Below are positions 29,778 to 37,179 of a stretch of 64,000 nucleotides of DNA, piece after piece (within the stretch, counting starts at the first letter, position 1; each line of letters begins with the position of its first letter). The position numbers were made by a program, and so were the translations under genes. The stretch is from Tistrella mobilis. GTDB taxonomy: Bacteria > Pseudomonadota > Alphaproteobacteria > Tistrellales > Tistrellaceae. The notes beneath the pieces were generated by a model. It had not been told where the DNA came from and did not search any database. It saw only the letters and a list, made by a program, of their open reading frames with translations. The DNA lies in NCBI RefSeq assembly GCF_041468085.1, contig NZ_CP121015.1:62001-126000 (forward strand), read 5' to 3'.

Positions 29778-31001
29778 ATGAAGGATTGCATCGTTCTGGG
29801 CGCCGGCATGGTCGGTGTCGGCACGGCGCTTGCGCTCCAGCGGCTGGGGGTGGCGGTGACGCTGGCCGATCGCCGCCCGGCGGGCGAGGAGACCAGCTAC
29901 GGCAATGCCGGCATCATCCAGATGGAGGCGGTGGAGCCCTATCCCTTCCCCCGCCAGACGGGGGAGATCCTGTCGGCGGCGCTGGGCTTCAACGACAAGG
30001 TCCGCTGGCGGGCGGGATCGCTGCATCGCTGGGCCTGGCCGGTGCTGCGCTATTTCCTGGCATCGGCCCCCGCCAGCCATCGCCGCATCGCCGCGGTCTA
30101 CAGCGCAATGATCCGGCAGGCCGGAGAGGATCACGCGCCGCTGATCGAGGCGGCCGGCGCCGGAGATCTGATCCGCCGCGACGGGTTTCGCGACGTCTAT
30201 CGCAGACCCCGGAGCTTCGATCGGGCGGTGCACGAGGCCGAAAGGCTGCGGCAGGATTTCGGCGTGGTGGCGCGGATCGAAACCGGCCGGGACCTCGCGC
30301 AGGCCGAGCCCACGCTCCGCATCGACCTTGCCGGCGCGGTGCACTGGACCGATGCCTGGAGCTGCGCCGATCCGGGTGCGCTGGTCGCCGCCTATGCCCG
30401 GCTGTTCAGCGCGCGCGGCGGTGCCACCGTCATCGCCGATGCCACCACCCTCCGCCAGACCGGCAGCACCTGGCGGATCGACGGCCCGGACGGGCCGATC
30501 GAGGCCGAACATGTGGTGGTGGCGCTGGGGCCGTGGAGTGCGGACCTGCTCCGGCCGCTGGGCTATCGCGTGCCGATGTTCTTCAAGCGCGGCTATCACC
30601 GCCATTTCACCGGCGGCCGCGGCCCCGACCTGCCGCTGATCGATGCCGATCGCGGCATCGTGGTGGCGCCGATGCGCAAGGGGCTGCGGGTGCTGACCGG
30701 CGCGGAACTCACCGACCTGACCGCCGGCGCCACCCGCCACCAGATCGACCGCGCCCGCATGGCCGCCGGCGAGCTGTTCGACCTGGGCACCCCGGTCGAA
30801 TCCGAGGCCTGGTTCGGCAACCGCCCCTGCATGCCCGGCATGCTTCCGGTTGTGGGCCGTGCCCCGCGCCACAAGGGCCTGTGGCTGAATTTCGGCCACG
30901 GCCACCAGGGCTTCACCCTGGGCCCGACCACCGGGCGGATGCTGGCGGGGGAGCTGGCGGGGAATGAAAGGGTGCCGGGGGAGTTGGGGTTGGGGGGGTG
31001 A
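29778..31001 (+). CDS. FAD-dependent D-amino acid dehydrogenase (DadA-like)
   Basis: A 407-residue DAO-fold oxidoreductase. The FAD-binding beta-alpha-beta reads CIVLGAGMVGVGTALALQRL, followed by ADRRPAGEETSYGNAGIIQ, closely matching DadA proteins, which deaminate D-amino acids to keto acids with electrons to quinone. The C-terminal FAD loop is PVVGRAPRHKGLWLNFGHGH and GPTTGRMLAGELAG. The start is the ATG at 29778. As the last gene of the second peptide-transport operon it would process D-residues released from imported peptides, complementing the D-deacylase at 37176-38681. Confidence 0.9.
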   Translation: MKDCIVLGAGMVGVGTALALQRLGVAVTLADRRPAGEETSYGNAGIIQMEAVEPYPFPRQTGEILSAALGFNDKVRWRAGSLHRWAWPVLRYFLASAPASHRRIAAVYSAMIRQAGEDHAPLIEAAGAGDLIRRDGFRDVYRRPRSFDRAVHEAERLRQDFGVVARIETGRDLAQAEPTLRIDLAGAVHWTDAWSCADPGALVAAYARLFSARGGATVIADATTLRQTGSTWRIDGPDGPIEAEHVVVALGPWSADLLRPLGYRVPMFFKRGYHRHFTGGRGPDLPLIDADRGIVVAPMRKGLRVLTGAELTDLTAGATRHQIDRARMAAGELFDLGTPVESEAWFGNRPCMPGMLPVVGRAPRHKGLWLNFGHGHQGFTLGPTTGRMLAGELAGNERVPGELGLGG

Positions 31002-31033
31002 GGGGTAGGGGCTCCTGAAGATCGCCCCTGGGT

Positions 31034-31190
31034 GGCCCATTCATCATTCTGCTCCAGGAGATTGGCGCCGAAGAGCCTTGTGATGGCAGCCCCGCCCGGA
31101 AAGATGCCGACGACCTCGGTAGGTGCTTGATCTCGCCGTTCCGGCGCTCGACGCTCAGGGCGGCAAACCGTTCCCGGCCTCTATGACGCA
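31034..31190 (-). pseudogene. Decayed C-terminal fragment of an IS256-family transposase
   Basis: On the minus strand one frame reads ALSVERRNGEIK, matching the family NPLER-NGEIK segment. After a frameshift the next frame reads TEVVGIFPGGAAITRLFGAN and then LLEQNDEWA, the very conserved C-terminal end of IS256-type transposases (EVVGIFP...LLEQNDEWA). Only about 50 residues are recognisable, in two frames, with no start or terminal repeats. It marks an old insertion at the left edge of the toxin-antitoxin/Hachiman island. No gene is seen in the remaining 31,191-31,360. Confidence 0.75.
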
Positions 31191-31361
31191 ACGGAGCGGT
31201 AACGCGCAGCCAGTGGGGATGACCGGCGCTGCCTCGCCACCGTGATCACGGCCGGTGGGGAAGCGCATCGGCTTCGCCATCGTCTGGCACGATCGCCGAA
31301 ACGCCCTCCCGTTCCGGACTGGTGACGCGCCGCCCCTGTCGTCGCCGGACAGGGCGCCCCA

Positions 31362-31398
31362 TTGACAGTATCTTCTGAAGTAATTACGTTGTAATTAC
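31362..31398 (+). promoter_or_regulatory. mazEF promoter with two tandem palindromic operators
   Basis: TTGACA at 31362-31367 is followed by two copies of the perfect palindrome GTAATTAC at 31380-31387 and 31391-31398, 11 bases apart (one helical turn), overlapping the expected -10 position (TACGTT at 31385-31390). AGGAGG follows at 31401-31406, eight bases before the mazE ATG. MazE-type antitoxins repress their own promoters through such palindromes. Confidence 0.65.
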
Positions 31399-31414
31399 AT
31401 AGGAGGATTTGGCG

Positions 31415-31666
31415 ATGAAAGTGAACCTGATCCCGATCGGCAATTCCAAGGGCGTGCGGATTCCCAGCTCGGTCATCAAGGAATGCGGCTTCGGCGACGA
31501 GATCGAGATGCGCGTCGAGCACGGCGTCGTCGTGCTGGCGCCGGCGCGAGGCACACGCGATGGCTGGGACGGCGCGTTCGCGAGGATGGCCGCAGCCAAG
31601 GACGACCTGCCGCTTGTCCCCGACACGATGGAGCATGACTGGGACGAGGAGGAATGGGAGTGGTAG
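31415..31666 (+). CDS. mazE: MazE-like antitoxin (AbrB/SpoVT fold)
   Basis: An 83-residue antitoxin. The N-terminal half is a swapped-hairpin AbrB domain: KVNLIPIGNSKGVRIPSSVI, then DEIEMRVEHGVVVLAP. The acidic C-terminal tail (MEHDWDEEEWEW) would wrap and neutralise the toxin. The start is the ATG at 31415 behind AGGAGG; a TTG six bases earlier is less likely. It overlaps mazF by 13 bases. The twin palindromes in its promoter are the probable autoregulatory sites. Confidence 0.9.
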   Translation: MKVNLIPIGNSKGVRIPSSVIKECGFGDEIEMRVEHGVVVLAPARGTRDGWDGAFARMAAAKDDLPLVPDTMEHDWDEEEWEW

Positions 31667-31992
31667 CCGATGTCCGACGCTATGATGTGTATCTGGTGAA
31701 CCTCGACCCGACGGTTGGCTCGGAGATCCAAAAGACCCGGCCGTGCCTGGTCATCTCACCGGACGAGATGAACCGCCACATCCGCACGGTCATCATCGCG
31801 CCGATGACCTCCGTGCGACGTGACTACCCGACCCGCGTCGATGTCACCTTCCAACGGAAGAAGGGACAGGTCGTGCTCGACCAGATACGGACGGTGGACA
31901 AGGCGCGCCTTGCAAAGCAGCTCGGACGCCTGCCGGAGCCACGTTGCCGCGAGGTCGCGGAGCTGCTCCAGCAGATGTTTGCTTACGAGTAG
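31654..31992 (+). CDS. mazF: MazF/PemK-family mRNA interferase toxin
   Basis: A 112-residue PemK/MazF toxin, a ribonuclease that cuts mRNA at short sequences. RRYDVYLVNLDPTVGSEIQK followed by TRPCLVIS is the diagnostic N-terminal block, and VVLDQIRTVDKARL is the conserved C-terminal one. It appears intact and full length. Its start lies inside mazE, so synthesis is coupled to the antitoxin. Confidence 0.93.
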   Translation: MGVVADVRRYDVYLVNLDPTVGSEIQKTRPCLVISPDEMNRHIRTVIIAPMTSVRRDYPTRVDVTFQRKKGQVVLDQIRTVDKARLAKQLGRLPEPRCREVAELLQQMFAYE

Positions 31993-32015
31993 CAGATGTT
32001 CGGTGTGGGACAGGC

Positions 32016-32080
32016 CTAGGGTCAAACCCCAACCTCTTGATGATGAGATCATCATGTGACTGGTTGGGTTTTGACCCTAG
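32016..32080. repeat. 65 bp inverted repeat between mazF and hamA
   Basis: CTAGGGTCAAACCCCAACC at 32016-32034 is answered by GGTTGGGTTTTGACCCTAG at 32062-32080 (18 of 19 positions pair). The centre contains a second palindrome, ATGATGAGATCATCAT. It may be a bidirectional terminator-like hairpin, an operator for the downstream defence genes, or the footprint of a small element. There is no T-run on either side. Confidence 0.7.
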
Positions 32081-32143
32081 CCATGTATCCTCCCAAACTG
32101 TACCATCATGTGATGAGACAGTCTCGCTAGGGGCATCAGTTTT

Positions 32144-33085
32144 ATGTCTGAACTGAAATTTGAGATTTTGATAGATGAATCTCTTTCTTCAGTAACATCG
32201 CTGGCACAGCTTACAGGAATAATTAATAATCATGTAATTAGCCTGATAAATGATTTTGAAGATGCGAAATGGCGTTATCCAAAATTTCAGAGCTACTTGT
32301 GGGATAATATCGCTCAGACGGCCCTATCTGAGAAAGAGCGATCTTCTCTTATTAATCAAAGTCATAGTAGTCTGGTCGCAGCGGCTCAGAATCTGAGGCT
32401 TACAGACAATGATGAGATTGGGCAAGGCAGTGAAATTGCCGAAGTCTTTTTGTATGGACTGATGCGTCATCGTTTCGGCGCACTGCCCGTTGTCCCGAAA
32501 ATTTTTTATAAGCAGAATGTTCAGGATAACGCCAAGGGGGCGGACAGTGTTCATATCGTCATTGATGGAGACGATTTCACGCTGTGGTTTGGAGAGGCAA
32601 AATTCTACAATTCCATTGAGAATGCTCGCTTGGATTCCGTCGTCACCTCGGTCATGAATTCGCTTTCGACGAACAAGTTAAAAAAAGAAAATGCTATTAT
32701 AACCAGTGTATCTGATCTCGATAATATATGTGATCTCGACGGCCGACCTATCGCGCCAAACCTTCTCGTCAATATAAAAGCTGCTTTGGACAATAGAGAG
32801 TCCATCGATAATTTGAAGGGGAAAATTCATATTCCAATTCTATTATTGCACGAATGTTCGATTACCGCGGGTGCAAGAGAGCTAAGCGACGCCTACAAGG
32901 CGGACATTATCAAATTTCATAAAGACCGCGCGGACGCTTACTTTCTTAAGCAAATTGAAAAATCGGGTTCGGTCCACAAATATGATGATATAAATTTTCA
33001 TATCATCCTGTTTCCAGTCCCTAGCAAGAAGAAAATCGTCAACGCTTTTGTCCAAGCTGTCGCCTTCTATAAGGAGCAGAGCTAA
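32144..33085 (+). CDS. hamA: Hachiman defence protein HamA (DUF1837 nuclease)
   Basis: A 313-residue DUF1837 protein, the effector of Hachiman anti-phage systems. PD-(D/E)xK-type residues are visible: E100 in SEIAEVFLYGL, D134 in KGADSVHIVI, and E151/K153 in TLWFGEAKFY. HamA is known as a nuclease held in check by the helicase HamB, which overlaps it by one base here. The gene is markedly A+T-rich with many AAA, AAT and ATA codons, unlike its neighbours, which signals recent transfer. The start ATG follows TAGGGG by about ten bases. This is one of the most secure defence calls in the window. Confidence 0.88.
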   Translation: MSELKFEILIDESLSSVTSLAQLTGIINNHVISLINDFEDAKWRYPKFQSYLWDNIAQTALSEKERSSLINQSHSSLVAAAQNLRLTDNDEIGQGSEIAEVFLYGLMRHRFGALPVVPKIFYKQNVQDNAKGADSVHIVIDGDDFTLWFGEAKFYNSIENARLDSVVTSVMNSLSTNKLKKENAIITSVSDLDNICDLDGRPIAPNLLVNIKAALDNRESIDNLKGKIHIPILLLHECSITAGARELSDAYKADIIKFHKDRADAYFLKQIEKSGSVHKYDDINFHIILFPVPSKKKIVNAFVQAVAFYKEQS

Positions 33086-35199
33086 TGGATATTTTTGACA
33101 CCTGCTACGAAATCAACAGGCTTCTGACGCTTAAGAACGAGATCTCCGCCAGAAATCTCCTGATCCGCCTACTGGCAGACCTTGATCAGTCAAAAATCCC
33201 TTATCCGCAAGTGGTCAATCATATGATCCGCGCAACGGGGTTATTCCCCTACCTGCAGCTGGAGAACGCTTCATGGGATCAGAAATATGTTCATCATGCA
33301 TTTGAAGTTGATGTTGGTCGGCGCGTAGCAACACTCCACCGTGAACAGTCGAGTGTTCTCGCCAAGCTTTTTGATGGTAAGAACATAGCGATAAGCGCTC
33401 CGACTAGCTTCGGCAAGAGTTTCATCATTGATGCATTTATCGCAGCCAAAAGGCCGAGCAATGTAGTGATTATAGTTCCTACTATCGCCCTAATGGACGA
33501 AACGCGCCGTCGTTTATTTAAAAAATTCTCCGAAGAATATAAAATCATCACAGCACCAGATACGAAACTTGGAGCGAAAAATATACTTATATTTCCCCAA
33601 GAACGTGCCTTTGGTTATCTGAAGGCGCTTGATAGTATAGACTTGTTAGTGGTCGATGAGTTTTACAAGGCCAGCCGAAAACATGACCGTGATCGTGCGC
33701 CCGCCCTCATCAAAGCAATCTTGAAGCTCTCGAAGAAGGCGAAGCAGAGGTATTACCTTGCACCAAACATCAAAAAATTGAGCGAGAACGCCTTTACTCG
33801 CGATATGGAATTCATCGAACTGCTTGATTTTAATACAGTATATCTCGATATTAGGGAACTATATAAAGAATTTGGAACAGATGAAGCCAAAAAAGGAGAA
33901 AAGTTAATTGATTTGATTTCTCCGCGAACACAAAAATCATTGATATATGCTGGGTCATATTCCGAAATAAAAAAAATATCGAAACTCGTCATATCAGAAA
34001 TTCAGCCTGTTGAGCGTACATATACAAGCGCTTTTGCCAAGTGGCTTAGGCAGAACTATCAGTCGGACTGGAGTCTGGCCGACTTAGTTGACCGTGCGAT
34101 TGGGGTTCATAACGGCAGTATGCATCGTTGCCTCAGCCAGCTACAAATACGTCTTTTTGAGTATGATGATGGATTTGATAGTATTGTATCTACTTCTTCA
34201 ATAATAGAAGGAGTTAATACGTCCGCACAGAATGTCGTTATCTGGAAAAGCAAACTAGGAAATACAAATATCAAGGATTTCACATACAAGAACATTATTG
34301 GACGAGGTGGTCGAATGTTTAAGTATTTCGTCGGAAATATATACCTTCTTGATGCTCCACCGAAATCTGAGGAGATTCAACTTGATATCGATTTTCCAGA
34401 AGAAATACTTGGAACCCTTGATGAGATGCGGGATTCGGATCAACTCACAGAGCGACAAGTGGAGCGAATAATTGAATATCGCACACAAATGTCCGCGATC
34501 ATTGGCGAGGAAAATTTTGTGCGCATAAAGCATGAAAACATCCTGCAAGATAGTGATGCGGATTTCTTGCTCCGGCTAGCAATGGATATGAGAAATGATC
34601 CCGACGATTGGCGAGGATTCGGTTATCTCAATTCCGAAAACCCCGAACATTGGGACCAGATGCTTTACAAGGTTCTACGGCTTAAGCCCGGGAATTGGGA
34701 CACACAATTTGGAAAAATTGTGAAGGCAACTAAGGCAATGGCCCGCAATTGGGATCGCGATTTACCTCAAATAATATCAACCCTTAAAGGCGATGGCATC
34801 GATATCGACGATTTTTTTAAGCTCGAACGAACCATGACATTCAAGCTGGCGGCCCTTCTGAGCGATACAAACGAACTTCATAAGATGATTGTCAGTCCGT
34901 CGGTCGATATTTCTGCCTTTATAGGCAGAATGAGCAGTGCATTTTTACCTAGTGCAGTTTACCATCTTGAGGAGTATGGCCTACCACGCATGATTTCCAA
35001 AAAAATTCATACATCCGGTTTGATTAACTTTCAAGATCCTGGCATGGACTTATTGAGGGCAATTGAGCGCTTTAAATCTCTCGGAAAGGATAAAATATTA
35101 GCGATTAGGTCACTTGACCGCTTTGACCGCTACGTAGTTTGTTTCTTTTTTGATGGAATTACGCTTGATGATCCGGAGCCAACGAAAAAGGTAGTCTAA
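33085..35199 (+). CDS. hamB: Hachiman defence helicase HamB
   Basis: A 704-residue superfamily 2 helicase. Walker A is APTSFGKS at 105-112, preceded by HREQSSVLAKL in the Q-motif position. Motif II is VVDEFYK, with D191-E192, a DEFY variant typical of Hachiman helicases. Motif VI is NIIGRGGRM near residue 415. The C-terminal 300 residues are helical with no recognised nuclease. The ATG shares one base with the hamA TAA and follows AAGGAG. Base composition is as A+T-rich as hamA. HamB is thought to monitor DNA and release HamA when phage DNA is met. No further island gene follows: 35,200-35,347 holds nothing evident. Confidence 0.88.
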   Translation: MDIFDTCYEINRLLTLKNEISARNLLIRLLADLDQSKIPYPQVVNHMIRATGLFPYLQLENASWDQKYVHHAFEVDVGRRVATLHREQSSVLAKLFDGKNIAISAPTSFGKSFIIDAFIAAKRPSNVVIIVPTIALMDETRRRLFKKFSEEYKIITAPDTKLGAKNILIFPQERAFGYLKALDSIDLLVVDEFYKASRKHDRDRAPALIKAILKLSKKAKQRYYLAPNIKKLSENAFTRDMEFIELLDFNTVYLDIRELYKEFGTDEAKKGEKLIDLISPRTQKSLIYAGSYSEIKKISKLVISEIQPVERTYTSAFAKWLRQNYQSDWSLADLVDRAIGVHNGSMHRCLSQLQIRLFEYDDGFDSIVSTSSIIEGVNTSAQNVVIWKSKLGNTNIKDFTYKNIIGRGGRMFKYFVGNIYLLDAPPKSEEIQLDIDFPEEILGTLDEMRDSDQLTERQVERIIEYRTQMSAIIGEENFVRIKHENILQDSDADFLLRLAMDMRNDPDDWRGFGYLNSENPEHWDQMLYKVLRLKPGNWDTQFGKIVKATKAMARNWDRDLPQIISTLKGDGIDIDDFFKLERTMTFKLAALLSDTNELHKMIVSPSVDISAFIGRMSSAFLPSAVYHLEEYGLPRMISKKIHTSGLINFQDPGMDLLRAIERFKSLGKDKILAIRSLDRFDRYVVCFFFDGITLDDPEPTKKVV

Positions 35200-35347
35200 C
35201 CACTAGGTTTTTCGCGGGTGCACTAACGCTTACACCCGGACGAACAGGTCGGATGTGAAGCCGGTCCTCGGCTGCCTTCATCGACGGCGAAAGCGTCAAA
35301 ATCACGAAACCCGGCGGATTGCGCGCCCCATCTGCCTCCTCCCCAGC

Positions 35348-36172
35348 TCAAGCCCCCCTCTCAACCCCCCCAACCCCCACCCGATCATGAAACAGATGCC
35401 CATAAGCCCGGTCGCCCATCGGCCAGACGGCGGCGCGGAGGTAGCCCGACAATTCGTCGGCGCCGCGGCGCAGGATGTCGAGCAGGTCGTTCTGGCGGGC
35501 GTCCAGGTCGGCCTGGGGCAGGATGATGCTGAGGGTGGCGACGCAGTGGCCGTGGCGGTTCAGGATCGGCACCCCGGCCGTGCCGACATAGCGGTCGATC
35601 AGCCCGCGGGCGATGAAATGGCCGTCGCGGCGGGCCTGGTCGATTTCGGCGCAGAAGGTCTCGAAGGGCAGGATCTCGCCCGAGCCCAGGCGGAAGTCTT
35701 CGTCCGGGATGTTGCGGCGGATCACCTCGCGCGGGATGTCGGCCAGTTGCAGCCGCGCCGAGCCGGTGATCGGCAGGGGATAGCGCGAGCCTTCCACCGT
35801 GCGCAGATAATTGCGGCTGCGGCCGGTGGCCGAAATCAGCACCAGCTGCTGCCAGCTGTCGGCGATGTTGATTTCGGTGACCACGCCGGCCTCGCTCGCC
35901 ACCCGCTGCACCACCTCGCGGGCCACCGGCTCGAACCGCGCATTGCGTGAATAGGCGAGGCCCAGCAGCCCCACCCGATGGCCAAGGCTGATGGTGCCGC
36001 TGTCGTCCTGGGTCAGCCAGTCGCGGGCGACCAGCTGGTCGACCAGGGAATAGATCGTCGAGCGCGGGCAGTTCAGCGCCTTGGCCAGCGCATTGCGGCT
36101 GACGGGTTTCGTCTCCGTCTCAAGATGTTCCAGAATGTCGAGAATGCGGTCGGTGCCCTTCGCACGCTGCAT
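35348..36172 (-). CDS. IclR-family transcriptional regulator
   Basis: A 274-residue IclR regulator. The N-terminal winged helix is TDRILDILEHLETETKPVSR, then ALNCPRSTIYSLVDQLVARD. The C-terminal effector domain contains GTAGVPILNRHGHCVATLSI near residue 210. It is encoded 20 bases after the CobW GTPase on the same strand, so it is probably the last gene of that operon, an unusual position for a regulator. It likely senses an intermediate of D-amino acid breakdown. Confidence 0.92.
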   Translation of the reverse strand: MQRAKGTDRILDILEHLETETKPVSRNALAKALNCPRSTIYSLVDQLVARDWLTQDDSGTISLGHRVGLLGLAYSRNARFEPVAREVVQRVASEAGVVTEINIADSWQQLVLISATGRSRNYLRTVEGSRYPLPITGSARLQLADIPREVIRRNIPDEDFRLGSGEILPFETFCAEIDQARRDGHFIARGLIDRYVGTAGVPILNRHGHCVATLSIILPQADLDARQNDLLDILRRGADELSGYLRAAVWPMGDRAYGHLFHDRVGVGGVERGA

Positions 36173-36192
36173 GAATGCGGTTCTTCTTCCGG

Positions 36193-37179
36193 TTAAAGAG
36201 GTGTCTGTGGCGCAAGCTGCGCGGCGATGGCCGCGCCGTCAAGCCGGCCGGCCTCTGCAATCAGGACCAGGCGGCAGCCTTCCGGATAATCTCCCGAAAG
36301 CGGTGCCAGCGTCACCCTTTGTCCGACCATCTGGAGAAGCCAGGTCTGGCCGGGCTTTTCCGTGAAGCGGAAGATCCCCTTGGCGCGGACCAGCACCGGC
36401 GCCAGCGCGCCGATCAGCGCCTGAAGCGCCACCAGGCTGACGGGGCCGGCACCCTGCCAGGTGGTGGTGGTGAAGCGGCTGCCCGCATGGCCCCCCTCTC
36501 CCTGGCCTTCACCGGCGGCGGTGGCGCTGAAGCGTCGGCCGGGCAGGGCGGGGAGATCGGGGCCGCCATCCAGCAGCAGCGCCACAGGCAGGGGTTCGCG
36601 CGCCGTGTCGATCACCGGCGGCTTGGCCCCGGGCGACAGGCTGCGGGCCAGATCCGCCGCCGCCGCCCCGTCCAGCCCGCCGGCCTTGGTGAGGACCACG
36701 AAACTCGCCGCCGCCAGCTGCGCCTGCCAGAGCGGATCGCGGCGCCGGGCCGGGTTCGCCGCCAGATCCTCGGCATCCACCACGCAGAGCACGGCATCCA
36801 GCCGCGTGCTCTTCCACAGCACCGGGTCTGACAGCGCCTGGATGATGCCGGCGGGGTCGGCCACGCCGCTCGCCTCGACGACGATGTGATCCGGTGCAGG
36901 ATCGCGGGCGAGCAGCAGTTTCAGGGTGCGCAACAAATCGCCCTGCAAGGTGCAGCACACGCAGCCATCGGCCAGGCCGACGACGGTATCGGTGCGGGCG
37001 CGGATCAGCTCTTCGTCGATGTTGATGGCGCCGAAATCATTCACGATCGCGGCGATGCGCCGACCGCCGGCATCGGCCAGCAGGCTGTTGATCAGCGTGG
37101 TCTTGCCCGCCCCCAGCCAGCCGGTGACGACCAGGATGGGGACGACCAGGACGGGGACGGTTGCAGGCGGGGTGGTCAT
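36193..37179 (-). CDS. CobW/COG0523-family G3E GTPase, probable metal chaperone
   Basis: A 328-residue G3E GTPase. Walker A GWLGAGKTTL starts near residue 20, NDFGAINID follows, and the metal-binding GCVCC motif is at 72-76 (CxCC form). EASGVADPAG, the GTPase motif VLTKAGG (TKxD-like) and a C-terminal CobW domain (GIFRFTEKP) follow. Its ATG overlaps the deacylase stop (ATGA), so the two are translated together. COG0523 proteins load zinc or other metals into partner enzymes, and a dedicated role for the metal-dependent deacylase is a reasonable inference. The start is taken at 37179; the longer frame is a shadow. Confidence 0.9.
   Translation of the reverse strand: MTTPPATVPVLVVPILVVTGWLGAGKTTLINSLLADAGGRRIAAIVNDFGAINIDEELIRARTDTVVGLADGCVCCTLQGDLLRTLKLLLARDPAPDHIVVEASGVADPAGIIQALSDPVLWKSTRLDAVLCVVDAEDLAANPARRRDPLWQAQLAAASFVVLTKAGGLDGAAAADLARSLSPGAKPPVIDTAREPLPVALLLDGGPDLPALPGRRFSATAAGEGQGEGGHAGSRFTTTTWQGAGPVSLVALQALIGALAPVLVRAKGIFRFTEKPGQTWLLQMVGQRVTLAPLSGDYPEGCRLVLIAEAGRLDGAAIAAQLAPQTPL

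Noticed and set aside
31181-31636. Minus-strand frames opposite mazE
   Set aside because: The plus strand has promoter, operator, ribosome-binding site and a clear AbrB-fold antitoxin; the antisense frames lack any pattern.
35200-35347. A terminator or third Hachiman gene after hamB
   Set aside because: No hairpin with T-run and no credible frame in this 148-base gap.
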